In this document: positions 12,703-21,509 of the stretch, in pieces
Layout: every line of letters begins with the position of its first letter
How positions within the stretch are numbered: position 1 is the first letter of the stretch
From: an uncultured Oscillibacter sp.
Lineage (GTDB): Bacteria; Bacillota; Clostridia; Oscillospirales; Oscillospiraceae
DNA: 26,677 nt
Direction: 5' to 3'
Assembly: GCA_910579435.1 (NCBI GenBank)
Contig: CAJTVF010000037.1
Coordinates: forward strand, 1 to 26,677
The notes under the pieces: model-generated
Told to the model about the DNA's origin: nothing
Seen by the model: only the letters and a program-made list of their open reading frames with translations
The model's database searches: none
Translations under genes and position numbers: made by a program

Positions 12703-14097
12703 TCAGCCCGGGAGGGCGGCGATTTTCGCCTCCGCCGCCCGCATGGTCTTGCGGAGGAAGAGGATGCTCAATACCAGGGACACCAGCTCCGAGACGGGGA
12801 AGCAGAACCACACCAGGTCCAGAATCCCCGTCTGTGCCAGCAGCCACGCCGCCGGCAGCAGGGCCACCAGCTGGCGGCAGATGGAGCAGATCAGCGTATG
12901 GACCGGGTTGCCGATGGCCTGACAGACGGACCCGGCGATGATGTCGAAGCCCGCCGGCAGGAAGGAATAGCTGATGACCCGCAGGGCCACGGTGCCGATG
13001 GACAGCATCTCCGCCGAGGGGGAGAAGAAGCCCAGCAGGAGCCCCGGAATCAGGTTGAACGCGGCACAGCCGGCGACCATAATGACCGTGGCCACCGCGG
13101 CGGTGAGCCGGAAGGTCTGGCGGACCCGGTCCAGCCGGGCCGCGCCGTAGTTGTAGGAAATGATGGGCACCATGCCGTTGTTCAGGCCGAAGACCGGCAT
13201 GAAGATGAAGCTCTGGAGCTTGAAATAGGCCCCGAATACCGCCGTGGCCGTGTCTGTGAAGCCCATGAGGATCTTGTTCATGCCAAAGACCATGACGGAG
13301 CCGATGGACTGCATGATGATGGAGGGCAGGCCCACCCGGTAGATCTCCCGGACCACCATCCGGTCCGGGCGGATGGAGCGGAGGCGGATGTGGATATCCG
13401 GATTGAACCTCAGGTTCATGAAGAGGCCCAGCCCGGCGGCGATGAACTGGCCCGTGACCGTCGCCACGGCGGCGCCGGCCACCTCCAGCCGGGGAAAGCC
13501 GAACAGGCCGAAAATCAGGATGGGGTCCAGAACGATGTTGATCAGCGCGCCCGCGATTTGGGAAATCATGGAGTACACCGTCCGCCCTGTGGACTGGAGC
13601 AGCCGCTCAAAGCAGAACTGGCCGAAAATGCCGATGGAGAGGCCCAGGCAGATCCGGGCGTAGTCCGTGCCGTAGTCCACGATGGCGGCAATATCCGTCT
13701 GAGCCAGGAAGAAGGGCCGGGCCAGCAAAAAGCCGCACGCGCCGAAGGCCACGGCGCTGACCAGGAACACAAAGATGCCCGTATTGGCGGCCTGGTCCGC
13801 CTGGTCCTGCTTTTTCTCCCCCAGGGAGCGGGAGAGCAGGGCGTTCATGCCGACGCCCGTGCCGCCGCCCACGGCGATCATCAGGTTCTGGAGGGGAAAG
13901 GCCAGGGAGACGGCGTTCAGCGCGTCCTGGCTGACGCGGGCGACAAAGATGCTGTCCACCACGTTGTAGAGGGCCTGGACCAGCATGGAGATCATGATAG
14001 GCACCGCCATGCCGGCCAGGAGAGGGGCAATGGCCATGGTGCCCATTTTATTCTCCTGGGGGGCGGAGCCGGGCGATTGCATTTTGTTATCTTTCAT
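12703..14097 (-). CDS. MATE-family efflux transporter
   Basis: A 464-residue integral membrane protein with about 12 hydrophobic helices, of the multidrug and toxin extrusion family (cation-coupled antiporters). Diagnostic stretches are the first helix PLLAGMAVPIMISMLVQALYN with VVDSIFVARV, and VGGGTGVGMNALLSRSLGEK in the second and third helices. The ATG at 14097 (MKDNKMQSPG) is chosen; a longer frame reading 50 residues upstream crosses a terminator. The ribosome site is modest (AAAGGATACAAAGG). A 12-bp palindrome 14 bp upstream of the start may be an operator. It is first in an apparent two-gene unit with tex. The substrate is unknown. Confidence 0.93.
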   Translation of the reverse strand: MKDNKMQSPGSAPQENKMGTMAIAPLLAGMAVPIMISMLVQALYNVVDSIFVARVSQDALNAVSLAFPLQNLMIAVGGGTGVGMNALLSRSLGEKKQDQADQAANTGIFVFLVSAVAFGACGFLLARPFFLAQTDIAAIVDYGTDYARICLGLSIGIFGQFCFERLLQSTGRTVYSMISQIAGALINIVLDPILIFGLFGFPRLEVAGAAVATVTGQFIAAGLGLFMNLRFNPDIHIRLRSIRPDRMVVREIYRVGLPSIIMQSIGSVMVFGMNKILMGFTDTATAVFGAYFKLQSFIFMPVFGLNNGMVPIISYNYGAARLDRVRQTFRLTAAVATVIMVAGCAAFNLIPGLLLGFFSPSAEMLSIGTVALRVISYSFLPAGFDIIAGSVCQAIGNPVHTLICSICRQLVALLPAAWLLAQTGILDLVWFCFPVSELVSLVLSILFLRKTMRAAEAKIAALPG

Positions 14098-14111
14098 CCT
14101 TTGTATCCTTT

Positions 14112-14123
14112 CTGTATATACAG
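14112..14123. promoter_or_regulatory. Palindrome upstream of the MATE gene (candidate operator or -10 region)
   Basis: CTGTATATACAG is a perfect 12-bp palindrome located 14 bp before the MATE start codon. It contains TATATA, which could itself be the -10 element. Confidence 0.3.
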
Positions 14124-14134
14124 GGCTTTGCGGA

Positions 14135-14166
14135 AAAAGGACGCGGCCGCATGAGCCGCGCCTTTT
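14135..14166 (-). terminator. Terminator after the prfB operon
   Basis: AAAAGG-A-CGCGGC (14135-14147) pairs with GCCGCGCCTTTT (14155-14166). On the minus strand it is followed by TTTTTCC. It lies 20 bp after the stop of the 158-aa ORF and before the MATE gene. Confidence 0.8.
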
Positions 14167-14185
14167 AGAAGGCTGAGAGCGAGGT

Positions 14186-14662
14186 TTATTCGGGATAGCG
14201 GGTGTAGATGACGCGGATGGAACCGCCCAGCCGGCGGGGCCCGGCATTCATCCGGACGGGGTAGTTGGGGGCCGTATCAAACCGCCGCACCTTGCCCCCG
14301 ACGTTGCCGCCGGCGGTCTGGACGCAGGGCAGGCCGCCCTCATAATGGGCGGTGGTCATGGCAATATTGACGCGGGCCGTGGAGCCGTCGGGATTGATTC
14401 GGAACACGATGTCCCCGGGGCGCACCTGGGCGTTCTCCTCCAGCTTGCGGGCGGGGTTGCCGGAGGGGCCGAACACATACCCGCTGAGCATGGCCGCGAA
14501 GGCTCCGCAGGCCTCCACATAGGATACCTGGTATCCGGCGGCGCAGGAGGCGCCGGCGTCCATCGGTTCGCTTGTTACGGTAACGTCCGCGGGCCCTTCC
14601 GCCTCCGCCCCCGGGACCTCGCCGCCCGCCAGGGCCAAAACCAGGGAGGTCGCGCGTTTCAC
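14186..14662 (-). CDS. Small uncharacterised protein resembling a CHAP/NlpC-like surface module (158 aa)
   Basis: A 158-residue protein beginning at GTG, 11 bp after the prfB stop. It has no clear ribosome site, so translation may be coupled to prfB. The N-terminus is only weakly signal-like. The body reads SYVEACGAFAAMLSGYVFG (48-65), RPGDIVFRINPDG (81-93), TARVNIAMTTAHYEGG (96-110) and ends IRVIYTRYPE. The pattern of a cysteine helix, then RPGDIV, then a beta-hairpin is that of papain-like amidase (CHAP/NlpC) folds, as I recall them in SLH proteins of related clostridia. C52 would be the nucleophile, and the position where a histidine is expected appears to be R97. It may be a decayed or non-catalytic module. 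Confidence 0.55.
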   Translation of the reverse strand: MKRATSLVLALAGGEVPGAEAEGPADVTVTSEPMDAGASCAAGYQVSYVEACGAFAAMLSGYVFGPSGNPARKLEENAQVRPGDIVFRINPDGSTARVNIAMTTAHYEGGLPCVQTAGGNVGGKVRRFDTAPNYPVRMNAGPRRLGGSIRVIYTRYPE

Positions 14663-14673
14663 GGGAGCGGTTC

Positions 14674-15798
14674 TTACTTCTTCAGCTCCCCGGTAGCCAG
14701 CTGGGTGAGGTAGGCGTTGAGGAAACCGTCCAGGTCCCCGTCCATCACACCGTCGATGTTGGCGGTTTCAAAGCTGGTCCGGGTGTCCTTCACCATCTGG
14801 TAGGGCATAAACACATAGGAGCGAATCTGGCTGCCCCACTCAATCTTCATCTGCACGCCCTTGATGTCGGAGATCTTCTCCGCGTGCTGCTGGGCCTTCA
14901 GCTCCAGCAGCTTGGCCCGGAGCATCTTCATGCAGTTGTCCTTGTTCTGGAACTGGCTCCGCTCCTGCTGAGAGGCCACCACGATGCCTGTGGGCTTGTG
15001 GATGAGCCGGACGGCGGAGGAGGTCTTGTTGACGTGCTGGCCGCCGGCGCCGCTGGCCCGGTAGACCTGCATTTCAACGTCCTCGTCCCGAATCTCGATG
15101 GTCTCGTCGTTCTCCAGCTCCGGCATGACCTCCACGGCGGCGAAGGAGGTCTGCCGCCGGGCGTTGGCGTCGAAGGGGGAGACCCGGACCAGCCGGTGGA
15201 CGCCGTTCTCGCTTTTCAAAAGGCCGTAGGCATTTTCCCCTTCAATGGAGATGGCGGCGGACTTGATGCCCGCCTCGTCCCCGTCCTCGTAGTCCAGGAT
15301 TTTATACGTGAAGCCCTTCCGCTCCACCCAGCGGGTGTACATGCGGTAGAGCATCTGGGCCCAGTCCTGGGCCTCGGTGCCGCCCGCCCCGGCGTGGAAC
15401 TGCAAAATGGCGCTGCATCCGTCGTACTCGCCGGAGAGGAGCGTGGCCATCCGGGTCTCGGCGGTCCGGTCCTCCAGGGCGGCGTATTCGCCCTTCAGCT
15501 CCTCCAGGATCTCCGGGTCGTCGGCCTCCTGGCCCATCTCGCACAGGGCCGTCAGGTCCTCCCAGGCGGAGAGGAGCTTCTCCTGCTTGGCAATTTTGTT
15601 CTGGAGCTGCTTGAGCCGCTGCTGGACCTTCTGGGACCGCTCCAGGTCGTTCCAGAAGCCGTCCTGGGCGGTCTCGTCCTCCAGGCGGGCGGCCTCCTGC
15701 CGGGCCGCGTCGACGTCCAGGGCGGCGGAGAGCTTATCCAGCTCCGGCTTCAGGTCCCGGAGCTTCTGCTTGTAAGCGTCGTATTCAATCAAAGCCAT
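14674..15798 (-). CDS. prfB: Peptide chain release factor 2
   Basis: A 374-residue RF2, which ends translation at UGA and UAA codons. Key motifs are the stop-codon-reading SPF (207-209) and the peptidyl-hydrolysis GGQ (252-254) in GAGGQHVNKTSSAVR. The coding frame is continuous from MALIEYDAYKQKL. The programmed +1 frameshift with an in-frame UGA near codon 25, common in bacterial prfB, is absent, so autoregulation by that route is lost here. The ribosome site is GGATGGAG. A strong promoter lies at 15838-15866. Confidence 0.96.
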   Translation of the reverse strand: MALIEYDAYKQKLRDLKPELDKLSAALDVDAARQEAARLEDETAQDGFWNDLERSQKVQQRLKQLQNKIAKQEKLLSAWEDLTALCEMGQEADDPEILEELKGEYAALEDRTAETRMATLLSGEYDGCSAILQFHAGAGGTEAQDWAQMLYRMYTRWVERKGFTYKILDYEDGDEAGIKSAAISIEGENAYGLLKSENGVHRLVRVSPFDANARRQTSFAAVEVMPELENDETIEIRDEDVEMQVYRASGAGGQHVNKTSSAVRLIHKPTGIVVASQQERSQFQNKDNCMKMLRAKLLELKAQQHAEKISDIKGVQMKIEWGSQIRSYVFMPYQMVKDTRTSFETANIDGVMDGDLDGFLNAYLTQLATGELKK

Positions 15799-15837
15799 GG
15801 TGCATTCTCCATCCTTACAGATTTTCCTAGCCCATGT

Positions 15838-15866
15838 ATTATATAGGAGGGAAATTTATTTGTAAA
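15838..15866 (-). promoter_or_regulatory. Sigma-A promoter of prfB
   Basis: On the minus strand TTTACA (15866-15861), 17 bp and a perfect TATAAT (15843-15838), 40 bp before the prfB start. Confidence 0.85.
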
Positions 15867-15896
15867 GAGAAACTTTTCGGAAAGGTTTTGAAGACC

Positions 15897-15918
15897 AAAA
15901 GCCGCCCTTTCGGGCGGC
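15897..15918 (-). terminator. Terminator of the large SLH repeat protein gene
   Basis: GCCGCCC (15901-15907) pairs with GGGCGGC (15912-15918) around TTTC. On the minus strand TTTTGG follows. A second palindrome, AACCGGC-TT-GCCGGTT (15925-15940), overlaps the stop codon. Confidence 0.85.
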
Positions 15919-15938
15919 CCCTGGAACCGGCTTGCCGG

Positions 15939-18900
15939 TTACTTCTGATAGTTCCGCATCCGCCAGACAATGGCGGAGACCTGCCCCCGGGTCAGGGTGT
16001 TGGAGGGGCGGAAGGTGCTGGTGCCGTTGTTGAAATAGCCCTCGACAATGCCCGCGGCGTTCAGGGCCTGGACATAGACGTCGGACGTGTCGGTGAAGGG
16101 CTTCACGCTGGAGAGATTGTTGATATCCAGCTTCAGCGCCCCGGCGGCCAGCTGGGCCACCTGGAGGCGGGTGATGGGCCCGTTCAGGACCACGTTGCTG
16201 CGGGTAATCAGGCCGTCGGCCTGTGCCTTGGCCAGGTAGCCGCTGAAGGTGCTGCCGGAAACGGTGGGGGCCTGCTCGGGATAGCCCGCCGCCAGCATGA
16301 TGAGCTTCAGCGCCGCGCCGTAGGTAATGGTGCTGTCGGGGTTGAAGTTCCCGTTGGCATATCCGTCGATGACGGAGGCGTCCGCCAGCTCCATAACGTA
16401 CTTATAGCACCAGGTGGAGGCGGTGATATCATGGAACTCCTTCCGGGCGTTCAGCACGCCCATGGAGAACATGCCGGAGGCGATGGGGATGCCGCTGGCG
16501 TTCATAGCCACGTAGGGAATCTCCACCGGGCCGGTGTAGTTAGTCTGGGGCACGAAGCGGAGCTGGCCCAGCTGCTCGGTCCCGGTGTTGTACCCATAGA
16601 CCGTGGAGGTGTTGGCGGGGGTGGCCGTATTGCCCACATAGACCGCGCCCACATTGGCGGCGGGGAGCTTCAGCAGCTGGACGCCGCTGGGGGTGGCGCC
16701 GGTGGCGGCGGCTACGGCCGCCGCGATGGAGGAGGCCGGGAAGGTCACGGCGGTATTCTTGGGCGTGGGGCCGTAGACCTCGGAGACCGCCTTGCCGGTG
16801 ACGCTGATGAGGATGCCTCCGTTGACGGACTGGCCGTTGGTGCCGTAGGCCGTGAAGGGGATGGACGCGCAGTAGTTGGCGCCGGAGGGCACATAGGTCA
16901 GCTCCGTCAGGGCGTACTCGGTCTGGGAGGCGGGGCTCACGTAGAAGTTCCGGCTGCGGTTGGAGGCCGTGATCTGCTCCCGGGAGGACGCGCCGTAGCG
17001 GCTGGCTCCGTAGTAGTTGTAGTACAGGGCTCCGGCGGCGGGCACATCGTTGAAGACCACGTACTGCAGCGTCCCGGAGGGGAAGGCGGTCTTATAGAAC
17101 CGGGCCAGGTCATTGGCGCTGATTTGGACGTTGGTGCCGGTGGTGACGGCATAGCGCACGCTGCCCACCAGGTTGGAGGTGACGGAGGCCGTCACCGGCG
17201 TGATGACCAGGGCGCCCTCCACTTCCCGGCCGTTGGTGCCGTAAGCCGTAAAGCGCAGGGTCACCTTGCCGCTGGTGAAGGAGTTGGCGGCGGCAAAGGT
17301 CAGGTCGTTCAGGGCGTAGTCATTCCGGCCCGCGTCGCTGGAGTTGTAATAGAAGCGCACGTCCCGGAGGCCGTTCCGGCTGAAGGAGACGGAATAGCTG
17401 GTATTATACCCGGCGTACAGGGTGCCGAAGGTATCCGGCAGGTCCGCGGTGCCGGGCACGTCAAAGATCACATAGTCCAGGCTGGAGCCGGAGTAGGTCT
17501 TGCGGAAGAAGTCGTCGAACTTGGTCCGGTCGAAGTTCACCGTCTTGCCCGGGGTGACGGTATAGGCGATGTCCCCGCCGTCGCCCACTTTCAGCTTCAG
17601 CGTGCCCTGCTCGTAGTCGCCGCTGTCGTAATAGGCCCGGAAGGACATGGTCAGCGTACTGCCGTCCTTGGCCGCAGCACCGGGCCGGAAGGAGAGGCTG
17701 GAGAGGGCATAGGTGCCGTAGTTGGACGTGCCGTTATAAAATTGGGTCTTGCTGTAGGCGAGGTCGCTGCGGGTGAGGGGGACGTTTCCGGTATAGAGCT
17801 TTCCGGCGAAGCTGTCGTAATCGCTGCCCGCCTCGAAGGCCACATACTTGATGGTGCGGCTGGTGCCGGACATGGTCTGATAGGCCCGGTTGAAGTCGTC
17901 GGCGGAGAAGGTGGCAGAGCCGCCGGGGGCCGCCTCATAGGTGATGGTGTTGGCGTCGGAGGTCACCACGATGCGGAAGGCGCCCTCCTCATAGTCATCC
18001 CGGTCATTGCTGTAGTAAGCCCGGAAGGGAATGGTCAGGCTGGCGTTCTCCCGGGCATCCCGGTCCGCCTGGAAGGTCACGTCCTCCAGCAGGTAGTCGT
18101 TCCGCCCCGCGTCGCTGGAGCTGTAGTAGAACCAGGTCTCGTCGTGGGTCAGGTCCGCCAGGCGGAGGTCCGTGTTCCCCACATACAGCGCGCCGTCAAA
18201 ATTCCGGTAGCTGTCCGGCGCGTAGAAGGACACGGCGGTAATGGTCCGGCTGCTATAGCCGGAGAGGTACTGGTAGACCTTGTTAAAGGCGGTCTTGTCC
18301 AGCCGGGCGGTGGCTCCGGGGGCCACGTTCAGCGTCACGGTGTCCTGGGAGCCGTTCTTGTCAATGACGATCCGCAGGGTGCATTTCACCTCGTCATCCC
18401 GGTCGTAGCAGGCCCAGAAGGGGATCTCCAGAGAATCCCCGTCCTTCGCGCCGCTGGCGGCCCGGAAGACCAGCTCGTCGATGCCGTAGCTGTCCCGCCG
18501 GTCGGTGGAGTAATAGAACCACTCCCGGGACAGCTCATTCTTGGTGAAGTCGGCGCGGCCGGAGACGCTGATCTTGCCGCCGAAGGTGGTGTAGGCGTCG
18601 CCGGGGACGAACTCAATGTAGTTCAGGGTCCGGCTGGTGTTGGCCAGGTCCTGATACGCCTGGTTGAAGTCGCTTCGGCTGAAGGTGACGGAGCCGCCGG
18701 GGGCCACCCGGTAGACCACCTCTCCGTCCTGCTTGCCGTCCTTGTCGACGGCGATGCGGAGGGTGCCGTCGTAATAGGTATAGCGGTCATAGAACCGGAC
18801 GGTCATGACCAGCTCGTCTCCCACTTCGGCCCGGCTGTCCGCCCGGAAGCTGAGGGTGTCCAGGGCGTATTTGCCGTCGTAGCGGCTGTCGGTGTAGAAG

Positions 18901-20186
18901 CCGTAATCGTCCAGGTCGTTGGCGCTGAGGGAGCGGTTTCCCGTGTAAATCTTTCCGTCGAAGTTCTTATAGTCGCTGCCCACGGCAAAATCGACGGATT
19001 GCAGGACGGCGCTGTCATTGCTGAGCTTCTTGTAAGCCTCCTCGAACCGGGCCGTTTTAAAGTTCACCGTGCCGCCGGGGGCCACCCGCAGAACGATGTC
19101 GGCGGAGTTTGTAGGCGTGCCGGAGAGGGTGAGGGTGCCGGAGATCTGGTTGCCGTACTGATCTGCGGCGGTGTAGGCCACGCTGAGGCTGTTGGAGGTG
19201 CCGGGAACATAGTAGACATAGCCGGGCAGGTCGCTATAGCTGTACTGGTTATACAGGGAGTCCTGCCGGCTGCTGTGGCAGAGCTTGCCGCTGCCGCCAG
19301 TGGAGGAGAATTTGATGGTGGAGAAGCTGTTCTCTCCGGTCAGGGCGCCGAACATGGCGGCCACCTTGCTGCGGATGTCCGCGCCCACCAGCTTGCCGCC
19401 GGTGGCGCCCACGGCCAGGGCGGCGTTCTGCCCCGTGGCGTTCAGGCGGTAGACGGCGGTATAAGTAGCCGCGGCGGTGACGGCGGTCCCGGCGGGGCTC
19501 ACCATGGTCTGGTTCCGGTAGCCTGGATAGGAAATGCTGCCCTTGACCCAGCCCATGAAGGTATGGCTGCCGGAGACGGCGCTCAGCGCGGGGTTATTGG
19601 GAACGTTGGCGGGATAGGCGTCCTTGCGCACCTGCTCCGAGGAGTAGGTGCCGGAGCCCACCCGGTATGCGACGGTATACGTCGTGCTGTCCACCTGCGC
19701 GACCTGTAAGCCGCAGGTCTTGCACCTGCCGTCGGCGGTCAGCGTGGCGCTGTGCCCGGTGGCGGGGATGGTTTCCGTATAATAGTTTTTGCACTCCGTA
19801 CAAGTGTATCTCTGGAGTCCCGTCGACGTGCAGGTGGCCTTCAGCGTAACCTCGCCGGCACTGGAGCCGCAGGTGTGGTGGCCGATAATCTCCGCTTCAC
19901 AGATAGAGCAGCGCTTGGCGTGATCGACGTTGTCTTTATAGGTCCAGGAATCCGGGAAGCTGTGGGCCAGCATGGGAAGGGGGCGGGTGATTCCTTCAGC
20001 AATGCATTTTGTGCATTGCTGCCGTTCAAGGCCCTCGGCAGTGCAAGTAGCCTCTGAGACGGTCTTCCACTCCCAGTCATGCTGACCATCGGGGCACTCG
20101 GCCGCCAGCGCGGCGGGCGCGAGGCTCGCCAGCATCACCAGCGTCAAAAGAAACGCCGGTACTTTCTTCTTCCAAAAACTGTTCAT
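15939..20186 (-). CDS. Giant secreted repeat protein with three SLH domains (1415 aa)
   Basis: A signal peptide (1-29) is followed by a cysteine-rich N-terminus (30-160) with several CxxC pairs and HxC-type motifs (ATCTAEGLERQQC, ATCTSTGLQRYTC), like the ATC-GH-type repeats of gut Firmicute surface proteins. An InlB-like beta segment (about 168-247) comes next. Then tandem modules of 126-136 residues follow, each opening with a [VA]xPGG-like turn at about 369, 496, 622, 753, 879 and 1015. Each repeats FDGKxYxGN, a WFYYSSxD / NDYxLxDxTF core and a closing TLRIxVDK strand. Degenerate units appear before and after. Three SLH domains (about 1235-1415) anchor it to the wall. The start follows CGGAGGTAA. 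Function is probably structural or adhesive; I do not recognise the repeat family. Confidence 0.88.
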   Translation of the reverse strand: MNSFWKKKVPAFLLTLVMLASLAPAALAAECPDGQHDWEWKTVSEATCTAEGLERQQCTKCIAEGITRPLPMLAHSFPDSWTYKDNVDHAKRCSICEAEIIGHHTCGSSAGEVTLKATCTSTGLQRYTCTECKNYYTETIPATGHSATLTADGRCKTCGLQVAQVDSTTYTVAYRVGSGTYSSEQVRKDAYPANVPNNPALSAVSGSHTFMGWVKGSISYPGYRNQTMVSPAGTAVTAAATYTAVYRLNATGQNAALAVGATGGKLVGADIRSKVAAMFGALTGENSFSTIKFSSTGGSGKLCHSSRQDSLYNQYSYSDLPGYVYYVPGTSNSLSVAYTAADQYGNQISGTLTLSGTPTNSADIVLRVAPGGTVNFKTARFEEAYKKLSNDSAVLQSVDFAVGSDYKNFDGKIYTGNRSLSANDLDDYGFYTDSRYDGKYALDTLSFRADSRAEVGDELVMTVRFYDRYTYYDGTLRIAVDKDGKQDGEVVYRVAPGGSVTFSRSDFNQAYQDLANTSRTLNYIEFVPGDAYTTFGGKISVSGRADFTKNELSREWFYYSTDRRDSYGIDELVFRAASGAKDGDSLEIPFWACYDRDDEVKCTLRIVIDKNGSQDTVTLNVAPGATARLDKTAFNKVYQYLSGYSSRTITAVSFYAPDSYRNFDGALYVGNTDLRLADLTHDETWFYYSSSDAGRNDYLLEDVTFQADRDARENASLTIPFRAYYSNDRDDYEEGAFRIVVTSDANTITYEAAPGGSATFSADDFNRAYQTMSGTSRTIKYVAFEAGSDYDSFAGKLYTGNVPLTRSDLAYSKTQFYNGTSNYGTYALSSLSFRPGAAAKDGSTLTMSFRAYYDSGDYEQGTLKLKVGDGGDIAYTVTPGKTVNFDRTKFDDFFRKTYSGSSLDYVIFDVPGTADLPDTFGTLYAGYNTSYSVSFSRNGLRDVRFYYNSSDAGRNDYALNDLTFAAANSFTSGKVTLRFTAYGTNGREVEGALVITPVTASVTSNLVGSVRYAVTTGTNVQISANDLARFYKTAFPSGTLQYVVFNDVPAAGALYYNYYGASRYGASSREQITASNRSRNFYVSPASQTEYALTELTYVPSGANYCASIPFTAYGTNGQSVNGGILISVTGKAVSEVYGPTPKNTAVTFPASSIAAAVAAATGATPSGVQLLKLPAANVGAVYVGNTATPANTSTVYGYNTGTEQLGQLRFVPQTNYTGPVEIPYVAMNASGIPIASGMFSMGVLNARKEFHDITASTWCYKYVMELADASVIDGYANGNFNPDSTITYGAALKLIMLAAGYPEQAPTVSGSTFSGYLAKAQADGLITRSNVVLNGPITRLQVAQLAAGALKLDINNLSSVKPFTDTSDVYVQALNAAGIVEGYFNNGTSTFRPSNTLTRGQVSAIVWRMRNYQK

Positions 20187-20243
20187 AAGGTTACCTCCGT
20201 GCCTGCCGCGAATTTGTGTGTCGCGGGCAACATAATGCCGCTC

Positions 20244-20294
20244 TTTATACCATAACGGAAAGCGCCTCCATAATCATGAACAAATTGTGAACAA
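20244..20294 (-). promoter_or_regulatory. Putative activator-dependent promoter of the large SLH gene
   Basis: On the minus strand a TATAAA -10 (20249-20244) has no good -35 at 17 bp (TATGGA). Immediately upstream are two TTGTTC hexamers (20294-20289 and 20283-20278) with exactly 11-bp period, as before the other SLH gene. A weak -35 next to a tandem box fits an activated promoter. Confidence 0.45.
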
Positions 20295-20409
20295 GCGGCA
20301 ACATTTTGGTATCATTTACAGAAGAAGCCTGTTTCCGGAAGACCCTAAAGGGCCGTTTTTTGTCGGTTTCTCACAGGGGAGCCTTTTTCCGGCAAAAGCG
20401 CCGCCGCCC

Positions 20410-20438
20410 TTGAAGGGACCGGAAGCGTATGGTATAGT
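20410..20438 (+). promoter_or_regulatory. Sigma-A promoter of the C39-like peptidase gene
   Basis: TTGAAG (20410-20415), 17 bp, TATAGT (20433-20438). The start codon lies 31 bp further on. The rest of the divergent gap (20187-20409) holds the SLH promoter and no gene. Confidence 0.75.
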
Positions 20439-20468
20439 GTAAAGAAACAAGCCAAAAGGAGATTTGCC

Positions 20469-21509
20469 ATGCGCCGTCAGACCTCCCCGGAGGAAGAGGC
20501 CCTGGAGGAGCTGCGCCGCCTGAAGGCGCGCGCACCCTCCGGGAAGAAAAAACGGACCCCCTGGGTCCGGTATACCGCCGTGGTCCTCCTGGCCGTTGTC
20601 TGCATCGGCGGGGCGGAGCTGGCCGCCTGCCGCTTTTTCGCCCCGGCCCTCTACGAGGAGCTGATGGAGCCGGTGCGGGAGACGGCCCATCAGACGGCGC
20701 AGACGGCGGGCCGGGCACTGGAAGCCGTCTGCCGGGCGGGGAACGCCGCCGCGAAAAAGGCGGGGGAGGCCGCCGCCGTCCTGGCCCTCCGGGCCGGGGA
20801 GGCCCGGGCCGGCTTCCGGGAATGGATGGAGGCGGCTGCCGCCCCGCCGCCGGAGGCGGAGCCCCTGGGAGCGGAGGACTCCACCCTGGCCCAGCCGGAG
20901 ATCGCGCCCCCCAGGGAGATCCTGGACCCCCTCATCAGCGACATCATCCTGCGGGAGGGGCAGGAGATCCTCACCGGCGGCGGGGTGGACGTGGTGTACT
21001 TCAACCAGACGGACGAGGCCCGGGCCGGCCAGAAATACGGCTCGGACCCCCTGTCCACCCACGGCTGCGGCCCCACTGCCATGGCCATGGCGGTTTCCTC
21101 TCTGACGGGGGAGGCGGTGGACCCGGCGGACATGGCGGCCCTGTGCGTGAAGCAGGGCTACTGGTGCAAAAGCCATGGGTCCTATCTCTCCATCGTCCAG
21201 GGCGTGGCGGAGACCTACGGCCTGGAATGCGAAGCCCTGGACCTGGCAACCCTGGAGGAAGACGACCTCTACCTGCGCCTGGCCACCGGGGATGTGGCGG
21301 TGGCCCTGATGACCAAGGGGCACTTCACCAAGGGCGGCCACTTCATCCTCCTCCGGGGCGCGACCCTGAGCGGGGAAATCCTGGTGGCGGACCCCGCCAG
21401 CCGGGACCGGAGCCTGATCTCCTGGGATTTGTCCCTGATTTTAGACGAGCTGTCCCCCAGCCGCCACGACGGCGCACCGCTGTGGATGCTGTCCAACCCA
21501 ATGAAATAA
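20469..21509 (+). CDS. Membrane-anchored C39-family cysteine peptidase
   Basis: A 346-residue protein with a short basic cytoplasmic N-terminus, one membrane segment (about 34-54), an Ala-rich helical stalk (about 60-125) and an extracytoplasmic papain-like domain of the C39/C39_2 type. The catalytic set is visible: oxyanion Q180 in VVYFNQTD, nucleophile C200 in HGCGPTAMA, H291 in GGHFILLRG, and D308 in VADPASRD. Such proteins cleave peptides or wall-linked substrates outside the cell; no ABC exporter is attached or adjacent. The start follows AAAGGAGA. It is divergent from the large SLH surface protein and may process envelope proteins, which is an inference. It is monocistronic. Confidence 0.88.
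   Translation: MRRQTSPEEEALEELRRLKARAPSGKKKRTPWVRYTAVVLLAVVCIGGAELAACRFFAPALYEELMEPVRETAHQTAQTAGRALEAVCRAGNAAAKKAGEAAAVLALRAGEARAGFREWMEAAAAPPPEAEPLGAEDSTLAQPEIAPPREILDPLISDIILREGQEILTGGGVDVVYFNQTDEARAGQKYGSDPLSTHGCGPTAMAMAVSSLTGEAVDPADMAALCVKQGYWCKSHGSYLSIVQGVAETYGLECEALDLATLEEDDLYLRLATGDVAVALMTKGHFTKGGHFILLRGATLSGEILVADPASRDRSLISWDLSLILDELSPSRHDGAPLWMLSNPMK

Noticed and set aside
15834..19709. 1291-codon plus-strand open frame opposite the large SLH protein
   Set aside because: Shadow frame with low-complexity Gly/Val/His composition and no start signals; the opposite strand has clear signal peptide, repeats and SLH domains.
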